A stretch of 11,616 nucleotides of DNA from Cytophagaceae bacterium (lineage in GTDB: Bacteria > Bacteroidota > Bacteroidia > Cytophagales > Flexibacteraceae), in assembly GCA_947464365.1 (NCBI GenBank), contig CANHWS010000090.1:1-11616 (forward strand). Reading direction: 5' to 3'. Positions within the stretch are counted from its first letter, which is position 1. Each line of letters begins with the position of its first letter. Both the position numbers and the translations under genes were made by a program. Below the pieces are notes generated by a model. The model was not told the DNA's origin and made no database searches. It was given only the letters and a program-made list of their open reading frames with translations. Positions 1 to 6,217 of this stretch are shown piece by piece.

Positions 1-1
1 C

Positions 2-58
2 GTTTCGTTTTTCCCTTTCTTAGCGGCTGTTGTTCCGTTTGGGATTGCAAAGATGTAG
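2..58 (+). CDS. C-terminal end of a probable membrane protein (partial, starts before window)
   Basis: Reading from base 2 gives 18 codons and then a TAG stop at 56-58. The peptide is strongly hydrophobic and ends FLAAVVPFGIAKM. This resembles the last membrane helix of a small integral membrane protein; the A-x-V-P-F-G pattern recalls the tail of DUF3817-type proteins, but that is from memory and rests on very few residues. A hairpin with a T-run lies about 64 bases downstream, as expected for the end of a plus-strand gene. A second frame is open from base 1 to about 96 but gives a Cys/Trp-rich peptide that looks less like protein. The true gene can only be settled with the sequence to the left. 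Confidence 0.35.
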   Translation, partial: VSFFPFLAAVVPFGIAKM

Positions 59-119
59 GATCAGTTTGGATATCCAACAACAGGGCGCAAAAATAATTCA
101 TAAAATATTGGTCAAATTT

Positions 120-152
120 TCAAAAACGGCCACAGCGGTGTCAAAAACGGCC
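120..152 (+). repeat. 12-base direct repeat, period 21
   Basis: TCAAAAACGGCC occurs at 120-131 and again at 141-152, so the two copies start 21 bases apart, about two helical turns. The second copy forms one arm of the hairpin described at 122-157. The repeat lies about 40-70 bases upstream of the anmK -7-like box. Two same-face copies could bind a regulator, or the repeat may simply be a by-product of the terminator. Confidence 0.5.
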
Positions 153-157
153 TTTTT
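122..157 (+). terminator. Probable terminator of the upstream plus-strand gene
   Basis: AAAAA (122-126) pairs with TTTTT (153-157) and GGCC (128-131) pairs with GGCC (149-152), leaving a single bulged C127 and a 17-base loop. The T-run on the plus strand makes it look like an intrinsic terminator for the gene ending at base 58. The same stretch contains a 12-base direct repeat (see separate entry), so a regulatory role for anmK is an alternative. Confidence 0.45.
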
Positions 158-190
158 GCTAGGAAAATATTTTCGCACCTTTCTTATGCA

Positions 191-198
191 TACCTTGT
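191..198 (+). promoter_or_regulatory. Possible -7 element for anmK
   Basis: TACCTTGT resembles the Bacteroidota -7 box TAnnTTTG in its first part only. No convincing -33 TTTG lies 19-22 bases upstream. If it is used, transcription would start near 204, giving a leader of about 44 bases before the ATG at 248 and excluding the GTG at 197 as a start. Confidence 0.28.
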
Positions 199-247
199 GC
201 TAACAACCGGCAGGGGCATAACCTGCTACACTCCCCTCCCCAAGACC

Positions 248-1396
248 ATGGCTTTGATCCCCCAAGCGGCGCTACAAGCTGCCATCATACCCACTAAAGA
301 CGTTTACGCTATCGGCTTGATGTCCGGCACCTCCCTTGACGGCCTCGACATTGCCTTAGTTCGGTTCTCTAACAATGGTGGTCGCCTTGGGCATCAGCTG
401 GTCTCGGGACGGACTGTGCCATACTCTAGCCAATGGAAACGCGCCTTTGCCGAGCTGCCAACAACTACTGCCCTCTTGTATACGCAAGCTGACCACGAAC
501 TAGGCAAGTGGATGGGACAAGCCATCAAAACCTTTCTGAAGGATCAACCCAAGGAGATTGTGGCACAGGTAGCTTTCGTTGGCAGCCACGGCCACACCAT
601 CTTCCATCAACCTGACCAAGGATTAACTGCCCAGATTGGTCACGGAGCCCAGATTGCAGCCCAAACTGGCCTTACCGTCGTTGCAGACTTCCGCACACTT
701 GATGTAGCCCTTGGTGGACAAGGTGCACCCTTGGTCCCGATCGGCGACCTGATCCTTTATAGTGACTACGTTGCCTGTCTCAACTTGGGCGGCATTGCCA
801 ACATCAGTTATGACAATAAAGCCCACAAGCGCGTTGCCTATGATATTTGTGCAGTTAACCAAGTCCTGAACCATTTGACCGCACGTATGGGCGCTGACTT
901 TGACGAAGGTGGTGCCATGGCCAAAACTGGCAAAGTCATCCCAGACCTGCTCAACGACCTCAACGGACTACCCTTCTACCAGGACGACAAACCAAAATCT
1001 TTGGGGCGTGAGTGGGTCCAACAACAAGTTTTGCCCCTCCTAGACGAAGAAACCGAGTCAACCGAAAACCTACTGCACACTTATTGCCACCACATTGCAG
1101 ATCAGCTCCGGATCGTGGTAGAGCGGAACGACTTGCAAGGCCCAATCCTCTGCACAGGTGGCGGCACACTCAACACTTACCTTGTCGATACCATCAACCG
1201 TGCCTTAGCGCGCCAAGCCTGGCTTCACGTACCGGACCTCGACACCATAAACTATAAAGAGGCAGTGCTATTTGCCCTCTTGGCTTATCTTCGGCTTAAA
1301 AGGGTACCAAATGCCCTCAGCTCTGTCACAGGTGCCTCACGTGACAACATTGGTGGGGCAGTCTTTGCGGGGATTAACCCTGTGCCTAGTTTCTGA
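248..1396 (+). CDS. anmK: Anhydro-N-acetylmuramic acid kinase
   Basis: AnmK phosphorylates and opens 1,6-anhydro-MurNAc to MurNAc-6-phosphate using ATP, a cytoplasmic step of peptidoglycan recycling. The protein has the family's ASKHA-fold signatures in order: GLMSGTSLDG (residues 23-32), SHGHTIFHQP (113-122), DFR (148-150) with GGQGAPLVP (157-165), LNLGGIAN (179-186), an Asp at 199 in DICAVNQVLN, GREW (253-256), GGGTLN (304-309) and the late NYKEA (335-339). The 382-residue length suits the family. The frame is open back to a GTG at 197, but the extra 17 residues are Thr/Pro-rich and unlike the family. ATG 248 is therefore preferred, and even it leaves about 18 residues before the first strand. 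No Shine-Dalgarno is visible. The gene stands alone, convergent with guaD. No murQ or other recycling gene is in the window. Confidence 0.95.
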   Translation: MALIPQAALQAAIIPTKDVYAIGLMSGTSLDGLDIALVRFSNNGGRLGHQLVSGRTVPYSSQWKRAFAELPTTTALLYTQADHELGKWMGQAIKTFLKDQPKEIVAQVAFVGSHGHTIFHQPDQGLTAQIGHGAQIAAQTGLTVVADFRTLDVALGGQGAPLVPIGDLILYSDYVACLNLGGIANISYDNKAHKRVAYDICAVNQVLNHLTARMGADFDEGGAMAKTGKVIPDLLNDLNGLPFYQDDKPKSLGREWVQQQVLPLLDEETESTENLLHTYCHHIADQLRIVVERNDLQGPILCTGGGTLNTYLVDTINRALARQAWLHVPDLDTINYKEAVLFALLAYLRLKRVPNALSSVTGASRDNIGGAVFAGINPVPSF

Positions 1397-1401
1397 AGTG
1401 G

Positions 1402-1421
1402 TCAATGAGAACTACTCGCGG
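1402..1421. terminator. Weak hairpin between convergent anmK and guaD
   Basis: AGTGGT near 1397-1402 can pair with ACTACT near 1413-1418 (six pairs, one G-T), almost filling the 36-base gap between the two stop codons. There is no T-run on either strand, so it would be a poor intrinsic terminator; boundaries are approximate. Confidence 0.2.
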
Positions 1422-1432
1422 GTATTCTGTCA

Positions 1433-1939
1433 CTAATAATCAACCCGATCTTGTTTGTTGGCCCAAGCCTCGAAGGCCTGAGGAGCTATTGGCACCATCA
1501 GGCGGATAATTGGCAATTTGCGGTCAGACATCTTGCAGTCTAGTTCGTCATAGATAAACTGGTCATCAAACCCGATAGCCGCCGCATCTGCTTTGGTGTT
1601 GGCATAGTAGATAACCGCTGGTCTTGCCCAATAGAGGGCCCCTAGGCACATCGGGCATGGTTCGCAGCTGGTATAAACCTCACAACCTGTTAACTGGAAA
1701 CTACCCAGCACCTCGCAAGCACGCCTGATGGCCACTACCTCGGCATGGGCAGTTGGGTCCTGAGTCCGCAGTACCTGATTACTACCCTCTGCAATGATCT
1801 GCCCATCCTTCACGATGACGCAGCCAAAAGGCCCACCATTTCCACTGCCGACATTCTCAAGGGATAGCTCAGCAGCACGGGCCATAAACTGGAGGTGTTG
1901 GCTGCTCGGTACAAAAGTTTGAGATTGGTGGTCAGTCAT
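1433..1939 (-). CDS. guaD: Guanine deaminase, CDA-fold (GuaD type)
   Basis: A 168-residue zinc deaminase of the cytidine-deaminase fold, most like the Bacillus GuaD that converts guanine to xanthine and ammonia in purine salvage or nitrogen release. Zinc ligands and the proton shuttle are visible: HAE with His65 and Glu67, and PCPMC with Cys95 and Cys98. The segment GGPFGCVIVKDG (35-46) is the usual strand before the site. LYWARPAVIYYA (102-113) and GFDDQFIYDEL (123-133) are GuaD-like rather than TadA-like, and the C-terminus ends in Tyr as in the domain-swapped GuaD dimers. The alternative, tRNA adenosine deaminase TadA, is less likely because of the GFDD segment. Its stop lies 36 bases from the anmK stop, tail to tail. 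No other purine genes are nearby. Confidence 0.9.
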   Translation of the reverse strand: MTDHQSQTFVPSSQHLQFMARAAELSLENVGSGNGGPFGCVIVKDGQIIAEGSNQVLRTQDPTAHAEVVAIRRACEVLGSFQLTGCEVYTSCEPCPMCLGALYWARPAVIYYANTKADAAAIGFDDQFIYDELDCKMSDRKLPIIRLMVPIAPQAFEAWANKQDRVDY

Positions 1940-1958
1940 TATTTTGGTGGATCAGTGG

Positions 1959-1996
1959 GCAAAGGGTATTTTGATCGGGACGCAATTTAACAACAA
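1959..1996 (-). promoter_or_regulatory. Possible guaD promoter
   Basis: On the minus strand TTG (1991-1993, with a second copy at 1994-1996) is followed after 22 bases by TACCCTTTGC (1959-1968), close to TTG...TAnnTTTG but with three bases rather than two between TA and TTTG. It lies about 20 bases upstream of the guaD ATG. It also abuts the hairpin at 1996-2036, which would separate guaD from the lipoprotein gene upstream. Confidence 0.3.
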
Positions 1997-2036
1997 GCCC
2001 TGACAAGTACCCGACTGTAGGGCACCCATCAGGGCT
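1996..2036 (-). terminator. Inverted repeat after the lipoprotein gene, probable terminator
   Basis: AGCCCTGA (1996-2003) and TCAGGGCT (2029-2036) are perfect 8-base inverted repeats around a 25-base loop that can form smaller pairs (CCC with GGG). On the minus strand the stem is followed by TGTTGTTAAATT, moderately T-rich. It starts 38 bases after the lipoprotein stop, so termination of that gene is the simplest reading. Confidence 0.5.
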
Positions 2037-2073
2037 CGATCTATTCATCAGCACTTCCCTAGAGGCAATCGTG

Positions 2074-2757
2074 CTACTTTAGACGCACAAACCGCTCGCG
2101 GTTCGCAAAACCATCTTTCCGCAAGAACCTTCTGAATTCTCTTGTGGTTGGCTTAGCTAACATCACTTGGGCACTATCCTCCTCGTACACATCGCTCACG
2201 GAAGTAACACTTCTCAAAATTTGTCCATCCTCGTCATGTGTCAGCCGATCATAGCTCAGCTCCTTTCCGTTGACCAGTTGTAGCCGACGAACCAAATAGC
2301 CCGCCTGACGCTCGTCATTCAGGAACCATTGCCCCTTTTCCTCTTTCAGGATATGTCCAGCACCAATGACGAACAAGGTGTCTATCGTGTTCGCCGTCAA
2401 GACAACACTATCCCCAAGTACGACCCTGCCCACCTCAATGCTATCATCTTGATAGACCCTTTGGGCCTTAATGGTGATCTGGAGCCCTTCCTTGAGGTCA
2501 TTGAGTGCGACTTTGCCCACTGGGCGATCTTGCCGAACGACGGCATTAGCATTGATCACCAATACACTACTGTCTGCAAGGCTCATCCAACGACCTTGCA
2601 GCGACTTGCCAAAGGTGCTTACCGATTGCATATGTCCGGGTTGGGCTTGGCCAAACCTGATGGAGGGGTCCTCCTCGCACCCCATGAGCAGGCTAGCCCC
2701 TAGGCAAAGCCATACCCCGAGCAGGTAGGTCCTGCCCTTCTTAACACTGGTTTTCAT
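2074..2757 (-). CDS. Uncharacterised lipoprotein
   Basis: A 227-residue protein starting MKTSVKKGR, then a hydrophobic stretch (about residues 12-25) and a lipobox LLMGC with Cys27 as the acylated residue, followed by acidic EED. It should be exported and anchored by lipid. The mature part is mainly short beta-type segments: a QGRWMSLADSSVLVI region, two GDS turns, an IDTLF segment, then WFLNDE and a late HDEDGQIL. From memory, Bacteroidota genomes carry uncharacterised lipoproteins with this order (LQG-x-W/Y, IDTLF, FLN, ED), but I cannot name a domain. The frame extends to a GTG at 2775; ATG 2757 is chosen because it puts a normal lysine-rich signal directly before the hydrophobic core. It is divergent from the SDR gene, with about 470 bases between the start codons. 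Confidence 0.75.
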   Translation of the reverse strand: MKTSVKKGRTYLLGVWLCLGASLLMGCEEDPSIRFGQAQPGHMQSVSTFGKSLQGRWMSLADSSVLVINANAVVRQDRPVGKVALNDLKEGLQITIKAQRVYQDDSIEVGRVVLGDSVVLTANTIDTLFVIGAGHILKEEKGQWFLNDERQAGYLVRRLQLVNGKELSYDRLTHDEDGQILRSVTSVSDVYEEDSAQVMLAKPTTREFRRFLRKDGFANRERFVRLK

Positions 2758-2768
2758 AGATAACGCAA

Positions 2769-2780
2769 GGGTCACGACCC
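2769..2780. promoter_or_regulatory. Small perfect dyad just upstream of the lipoprotein start
   Basis: GGGTC (2769-2773) and GACCC (2776-2780) are perfect inverted repeats separated by two bases, ending 12 bases upstream of the lipoprotein ATG at 2757. As DNA it could be an operator half-site pair; the two-base loop is too tight for an RNA hairpin unless the stem opens. It overlaps the rejected GTG start. Confidence 0.3.
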
Positions 2781-3141
2781 CTACCGAACTAGCAGTGCCG
2801 AACCCATCAGAAAGGTAGAAAAATGGTTGAAAGACAGGGTGCCGATCGTATAGTAAATCAACCGCTCAAATTGACAGACAACAAAACAGAACTTGCTAGC
2901 TATTTTCGGCAGCCCCGTACCCTAAAAATTTACATTGAGGCCTTGGTCCCATAATCCAACCAAGGCGAGTATAAATGGCAGTCAACTTAGCTTTGTGATG
3001 GGTTTGTCCCAACCTCCTCATAAGTCCATCCGAAGGCAAAATGCATGAGGCAAGCCTCACACTAGGATAATACGAATTAGTCATTTCAAGGTATTTGCGA
3101 GTGCATTTTGGTAGCTACAACCGAAAAATGATGCCAAATTA
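2781..3141. other. Intergenic region between divergent lipoprotein and SDR genes
   Basis: No convincing gene. A -7-like TACCTTTC (minus, 2810-2817) may serve the lipoprotein gene but lacks a well-placed -33. A 62-codon minus-strand frame (2896-3084) is present and rejected for lack of family resemblance. The SDR promoter candidate begins at 3142. I see no tRNA, riboswitch or long repeat in this stretch. Confidence 0.4.
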
Positions 3142-3174
3142 TTTGTTGCGTTTTGGTCAAATCCCTTAGATTGC
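3142..3174 (+). promoter_or_regulatory. Probable SDR promoter
   Basis: TTTG (3142-3145) is followed after exactly 21 bases by TAGATTGC (3167-3174). The -33 and spacing fit the Bacteroidota pattern; the -7 box ends TTGC instead of TTTG. It would start transcription near 3180, about 25 bases before the first ATG (3206) and 50 before the preferred one (3230). Confidence 0.42.
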
Positions 3175-3229
3175 TTCGTATCTCCACCAACAACGACGAA
3201 TATCTATGCAACCTCCTAACCCCATTAAC

Positions 3230-4069
3230 ATGACCAAGACATGGTTTATCACGGGTTGTAATGCTGGCCTAGGCCTAGCACTAGCCAAACATCTTTTAAG
3301 CCAAGGGTATCAGGTTGTAGGCACGGTCCGGCGTCCAAACAGCCTTGCTGACTTGCTGCAGCAATATCCAGACCTTTTGCTAGAGGTAATATTGGACGTC
3401 ACCCATACCGTCCAAATAGAGGCAGCCATCAAACAAGCTATCGATTGGGCGGGGCGTGTGGATGTCGTGGTTAATAATGCTGGCTATGGCCTAGTTGGAG
3501 GCCTAGAGGGCATGACCATGGACCAGATCAGACACCAAATGGAGACCAACTTTTTTGGGGCCGTTGCCATTACCAAAGGTTTTTTAGCCCACTTTCGGGT
3601 TCAGGGCGGTGGACGATTCTTGCATGTATCTTCAGTTGCAGGTGTAAATGTCTCGCCAGGCGGAAGCATATATAGCGCCAGCAAATTCGCACTCGAGGGT
3701 ATGAGCGAAGGCCTGATGAAAGAGGCATCCCACCTCAACATCTTCAGTACCATTATCGAGCCAGGCCCCTTCCGAACTGATTGGGCAGGACGTAGCCTAG
3801 TCTATGCCGCCGAGGAGATCCCAGATTACGAAGAAAGCCTAGGCGCCTTCAAGAGCTACCTTTCTCAGGCGGATGGCAGGCAAAAAGGCGACCCTGCCAA
3901 AGCCGCAGCAGCCATCCAGACCGTCGCCGAAGCGGAAAACCCACCGTTCCGACTACCTTTAGGTGAGGCGGCCTACCGTGTCATCCCAACCAAGCTAGCT
4001 TCCGTTGCGGCAGAACTTCAGGCATGGGAGCGCGTTGGCAAACCAACTGACTTTGACCCAGCTGGCTAA
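3230..4069 (+). CDS. Classical short-chain dehydrogenase/reductase
   Basis: A 279-residue cytoplasmic NAD(P)-dependent oxidoreductase of the classical SDR family. The Rossmann motif TGCNAGLG is at residues 8-15, the acidic base-binding residue is at D56, NNAG is at 82-85, the catalytic Ser lies in VSSVAG (133-138) and Y148-x3-K152 sits in YSASK. The basic pair R34-R35 after the second strand suggests a preference for NADP. The EPGPFRTDW segment (177-185) and overall layout resemble the 17-beta-hydroxysteroid-dehydrogenase-like SDRs common in bacteria, but the substrate cannot be told from sequence. An upstream in-frame ATG at 3206 would add eight Pro/Asn-rich residues; ATG 3230 places the first strand (KTWFITG) at the usual distance. 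It is a single gene, ended by the terminator shared with hldD. Confidence 0.92.
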   Translation: MTKTWFITGCNAGLGLALAKHLLSQGYQVVGTVRRPNSLADLLQQYPDLLLEVILDVTHTVQIEAAIKQAIDWAGRVDVVVNNAGYGLVGGLEGMTMDQIRHQMETNFFGAVAITKGFLAHFRVQGGGRFLHVSSVAGVNVSPGGSIYSASKFALEGMSEGLMKEASHLNIFSTIIEPGPFRTDWAGRSLVYAAEEIPDYEESLGAFKSYLSQADGRQKGDPAKAAAAIQTVAEAENPPFRLPLGEAAYRVIPTKLASVAAELQAWERVGKPTDFDPAG

Positions 4070-4108
4070 CCAAATCAAACTCCGATCAAAATCAGCTAAA
4101 ACCAAAAT

Positions 4109-4142
4109 GCCCAAACCTCTTTTATAGATGGTGTGGGCTTTT
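4109..4142. terminator. Bidirectional terminator between SDR gene and hldD
   Basis: GCCCAAACC (4109-4117) pairs with GGTGTGGGC (4130-4138) over nine positions with one A-G mismatch; the loop is 12 bases. On the plus strand it is followed by TTTT (4139-4142), and on the minus strand by ATTTTGGTTTT, so it suits both convergent genes. It lies 40 bases after each stop codon. Confidence 0.75.
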
Positions 4143-4177
4143 CGGTTACTTCCAGCTGTTAGTTCTACCAAAGGCAG

Positions 4178-5143
4178 CTATAGGTATTTACCTTCGGCCA
4201 AGTAGTTACTGACATAGTCTGCAACGCCTTCTTCTAAGGTATGAAACGGCGTCTCATAACCAATACCCTTGAGCTTGGCCATGTTTGCCTCAGTGAAGTA
4301 CTGGTATTTGTCCCTGATATCAGCTGGGGTATCTACGTATGTGATGTTTTCGGGCACGCCCATCGACTTAAACGTGTTTTTGGCAAGGTCCAGAAAAGTG
4401 CGGGCAGTACCACTACCTAGGTTATAGATACCTGAGTTGCGCCGATGGTGCATCAGGAAATAACAAACATTGACCAGGTCCTTGACATAGACAAAGTCAC
4501 GCATCTGGCCGCCGTCAGCATAGTCTGGGTTGTGCGACCGGAACAATTTCATACCGCCCGTAGCCTTGATCTGATTAAAGGCCATCATGATGACGCTCGA
4601 CATACGCCCCTTGTGGTACTCATTAGGGCCATAGACATTAAAAAACTTGAGTCCTGCCCAGAAAAACGGCCTCTCGTCTTGCTCCAGGGCCCAAATGTCA
4701 AACACGTTTTTACTGTCTCCATACGGGTTCAGCGGCTTCAGTTGCGGGATAGTGGCCTCATTGTCATCAAAGCCAAGTTCGCCAAGGCCATACGTAGCTG
4801 CCGAGCTGGCATAGACCAAGGGAAGCTGATACCGACAGCAGGCTTTCCAGACGGCCTGGCTATAGCTTACGTTCAGCTCTTGGAATATAGCCCAGTCAAA
4901 CTCAGCAGTGTCAGTCCGTGCGCCGATATGGAAAACAAACTCTACCTCTTGTTGATGCTGGTCAAGCCAGTCAAAAAAGTCATTGCGGTCCACTCGCTGC
5001 AAAATCTGCTTGCCTACAAGGTTGGGCTCCTTATTGCCGTCACCAAACTTATCCACGGCCACAATGGCGTTAAATCCCTCGGCATTGAGCTTACCTATCA
5101 ATACACTCCCGATAAAGCCTGCGGCTCCTGTAACTACGATCAT
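4178..5143 (-). CDS. hldD: ADP-L-glycero-D-manno-heptose 6-epimerase
   Basis: HldD (RfaD) inverts C6 of ADP-D-glycero-D-manno-heptose to give the ADP-L,D-heptose used for the LPS inner core. The 321-residue protein is an extended SDR: NAD(P)-binding TGAAGFIG (5-12), Asp31 after the second strand, SSAATYG (113-119) with the catalytic Ser, Y141-x3-K145 in YGDSK, the family-typical FFNVYGPNEYHKG (167-179) and DFVYVKD (216-222), and a C-terminal substrate lobe with NLGSGTARTF and YQYFTEA. ATG 5143 gives MIVVTGAAG, exactly the family N-terminus; the ATG at 5164 would add seven unsupported residues. No other heptose gene (gmhA, hldE, gmhB) is in the window. It has its own strong-looking promoter, divergent from rplU. 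Confidence 0.95.
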   Translation of the reverse strand: MIVVTGAAGFIGSVLIGKLNAEGFNAIVAVDKFGDGNKEPNLVGKQILQRVDRNDFFDWLDQHQQEVEFVFHIGARTDTAEFDWAIFQELNVSYSQAVWKACCRYQLPLVYASSAATYGLGELGFDDNEATIPQLKPLNPYGDSKNVFDIWALEQDERPFFWAGLKFFNVYGPNEYHKGRMSSVIMMAFNQIKATGGMKLFRSHNPDYADGGQMRDFVYVKDLVNVCYFLMHHRRNSGIYNLGSGTARTFLDLAKNTFKSMGVPENITYVDTPADIRDKYQYFTEANMAKLKGIGYETPFHTLEEGVADYVSNYLAEGKYL

Positions 5144-5224
5144 CTGTTTGGGGACCATCCACAATTGGCCTGAAGATACACTTTGGTCGTGTTTCTCAAG
5201 TCAGAGGGATTGTTTTGTCAAGAA

Positions 5225-5257
5225 CAAAGGTAGCGGATCATGGCCCCTGTTTGCAAA
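5225..5257 (-). promoter_or_regulatory. hldD promoter, Bacteroidota type
   Basis: On the minus strand TTTG (5254-5257) is followed after 21 bases by TACCTTTG (5225-5232). Both boxes match the Bacteroidota primary-sigma consensus (TTTG, 19-21 bases, TAnnTTTG) with no mismatch. The predicted transcription start near 5218 gives a leader of about 75 bases to ATG 5143. This is the cleanest promoter in the window. Confidence 0.65.
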
Positions 5258-5380
5258 CCAGATGTCCGAAACTGCCCATGCAGAATGAGATCTAGTTTAG
5301 GCCGGCTCCTTTGCCCAAATGGCATAGCACAAAGACCACCACAACCATTCACTAACACCTTTCGGAGGCAATCTGTTGAT
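5258..5380. other. Intergenic region between hldD and rplU promoters
   Basis: Part of the 324-base gap between the divergent hldD and rplU start codons. It carries no convincing gene: the plus-strand frame that runs into rplU begins here, but its residues before the L21 Met have no family counterpart. Only a four-pair inverted repeat around TGCCCAAATGGCA stands out, which is too short to interpret. Confidence 0.4.
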
Positions 5381-5388
5381 TATCTTGC
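5381..5388 (+). promoter_or_regulatory. Possible -7 element for rplU-rpmA
   Basis: TATCTTGC has the TAnn of the Bacteroidota -7 box and the same TTGC ending as the SDR candidate. TTT of CCTTTCGG lies about 18 bases upstream in place of a proper -33 TTTG. It would give a leader of roughly 75 bases before the rplU ATG, which contains the hairpin at 5411-5439. Confidence 0.33.
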
Positions 5389-5410
5389 ACTAATGTTGGC
5401 CCAAAGTTTG

Positions 5411-5439
5411 GCAAAGCAGACTTATCCTGCTAGTTTTGC
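5411..5439 (+). ncRNA. Bulged hairpin in the rplU 5' leader
   Basis: GCAAA (5411-5415) pairs with TTTGC (5435-5439), and GCAG (5416-5419) with CTGC (5427-5430), with a 4-base bulge TAGT (5431-5434) and a 7-base loop. It ends 28 bases upstream of the rplU start codon. Ribosomal-protein leaders often bind their own product to control translation, and an L21 leader is known in Firmicutes; this hairpin is not recognisably that motif, so the role is inference. Confidence 0.3.
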
Positions 5440-5467
5440 ATCCCTTTTACTAACAAAGTTCAAGAAC

Positions 5468-5782
5468 ATGTACGCAATAGTTGAAATTGCAGGCCAGCAG
5501 TTCAAAGTAACAAAAGACCAGTATGTGTACGTCCATCGTTTGGACGCCGCAGAAGGCGCTGCCCTGTCCTTTGATAGCGTTTTGCTAATCGAAGAAGACG
5601 GCGGACAGATCAGCATTGGTGCCCCTACAGTCAGTGGTGCTAGTGTCTCTGCCACCGTATTAAGCCACGTCCGTGGTGATAAAGTCCTGATCTTCAAGAA
5701 GAAACGCCGTAAAGGCTATCGTCTGCACCAAGGTCACCGCCAAGACTTTACCAAAATCCAGATCAATAACATCCTGGCCTAA
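5468..5782 (+). CDS. rplU: 50S ribosomal protein L21
   Basis: L21 (bL21) binds 23S rRNA in the large subunit. The 104-residue protein starts MYAIVEIAGQQFKV, as usual for Bacteroidota L21, and carries the conserved C-terminal basic signature KKKRRKGYRLHQGHRQ followed by DFTKI (about 78-98). The length fits the family (about 103). The frame is open well upstream, but ATG 5468 matches the conserved N-terminus. The start is preceded by an A-rich stretch without Shine-Dalgarno. rpmA follows after 22 bases, the near-universal rplU-rpmA order, so the two are surely cotranscribed. The usual Bacteroidota position is away from obgE, and none is seen here. Confidence 0.98.
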   Translation: MYAIVEIAGQQFKVTKDQYVYVHRLDAAEGAALSFDSVLLIEEDGGQISIGAPTVSGASVSATVLSHVRGDKVLIFKKKRRKGYRLHQGHRQDFTKIQINNILA

Positions 5783-5804
5783 CTAGCCGCTAACCCCCAC
5801 TCTC

Positions 5805-6071
5805 ATGGCACATAAGAAAGGCGTCGGTAGTAGTAAGAACGGACGCGAGTCGCACAGCAAGCGCCTAGGCGTAAAACTTTTCGGTGGTCAGGCTGCCATC
5901 GCTGGTAACATCATTGTTCGCCAACGCGGTACAGCTCATCACCCAGGTCTCAATGTCGGTATCGGACGTGACCACACCCTTTTCGCCTTGACGGATGGTG
6001 TTGTTGTGTTCAAGAAAGGGGCTCAGAACCGTTCTACCGTCTCTGTCCTACCAGTGGTTGCAACTGCTTAA
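5805..6071 (+). CDS. rpmA: 50S ribosomal protein L27
   Basis: L27 (bL27) lies near the peptidyl-transferase centre of the large subunit, where its N-terminal tail reaches the tRNA ends. The 88-residue protein begins MAHKKGVGSSKNGRESHSKR, the standard mature N-terminus, so there is no cleavable extension of the kind processed by Prp in Firmicutes. GVKLFGGQAAIAGNIIVRQRG (22-42) and HPGLNVGIGRDHTLFAL (46-62) are the conserved family core. It is the second gene of the rplU-rpmA operon and is followed by a clear terminator. Confidence 0.98.
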   Translation: MAHKKGVGSSKNGRESHSKRLGVKLFGGQAAIAGNIIVRQRGTAHHPGLNVGIGRDHTLFALTDGVVVFKKGAQNRSTVSVLPVVATA

Positions 6072-6108
6072 TTTCAGTACTACCACATAGTAAGCAATGA
6101 TATTACAG

Positions 6109-6138
6109 GCCACTATCCGCAAGGTTAGTGGCTTCTTT
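6109..6138 (+). terminator. rpmA terminator with GNRA-capped stem
   Basis: GCCACTA (6109-6115) and TAGTGGC (6126-6132) are perfect arms. Inside, a T-T mismatch is followed by CC/GG closing a GCAA tetraloop, so the stem continues to a stable GNRA cap. TTCTTT (6133-6138) follows. It sits 38 bases after the rpmA stop and ends the rplU-rpmA operon. Confidence 0.8.
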
Positions 6139-6174
6139 GCATTACAACAGGTCTGGATAGGAGATACACTTCTG

Positions 6175-6192
6175 GACCAACTGGGTTTGGTC
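6175..6192 (-). terminator. Hairpin downstream of the coiled-coil gene
   Basis: GACCAA (6175-6180) and TTGGTC (6187-6192) are perfect arms around a 6-base loop, 25 bases after the stop of the minus-strand gene at 6218. There is no T-run on the minus strand, so termination is uncertain. Confidence 0.35.
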
Positions 6193-6217
6193 ACGACTGT
6201 GTTAGAAAGCCTAGGGG

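Noticed and set aside
48..80. Minus-strand promoter-like pair, TTG (75-77) and CATCTTTG (48-55) spaced by 19 bases, suggesting a divergent gene to the left
   Set aside because: The same bases read better as the hydrophobic C-terminus of a plus-strand gene ending at 58, followed by a terminator-like hairpin; the -7 also has a mismatch in its first base.
197..247. GTG start giving a longer AnmK
   Set aside because: Adds 17 Thr/Pro-rich residues absent from the family and would overlap the predicted -7 box.
2896..3084. 62-codon minus-strand frame in the lipoprotein-SDR gap
   Set aside because: No family resemblance, no signal or domain, no convincing promoter, and length within chance for this gap.
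4445..5173. Long open plus-strand frame opposite hldD (242 codons)
   Set aside because: It is antisense to a clear HldD with all motifs; its translation shows no domain features.
5240..5467. N-terminal extension of L21 by 76 residues
   Set aside because: L21 is conserved from MYAIVEIAGQQF; the extension is Cys/Arg/Pro-rich, unlike protein, and covers the promoter region.
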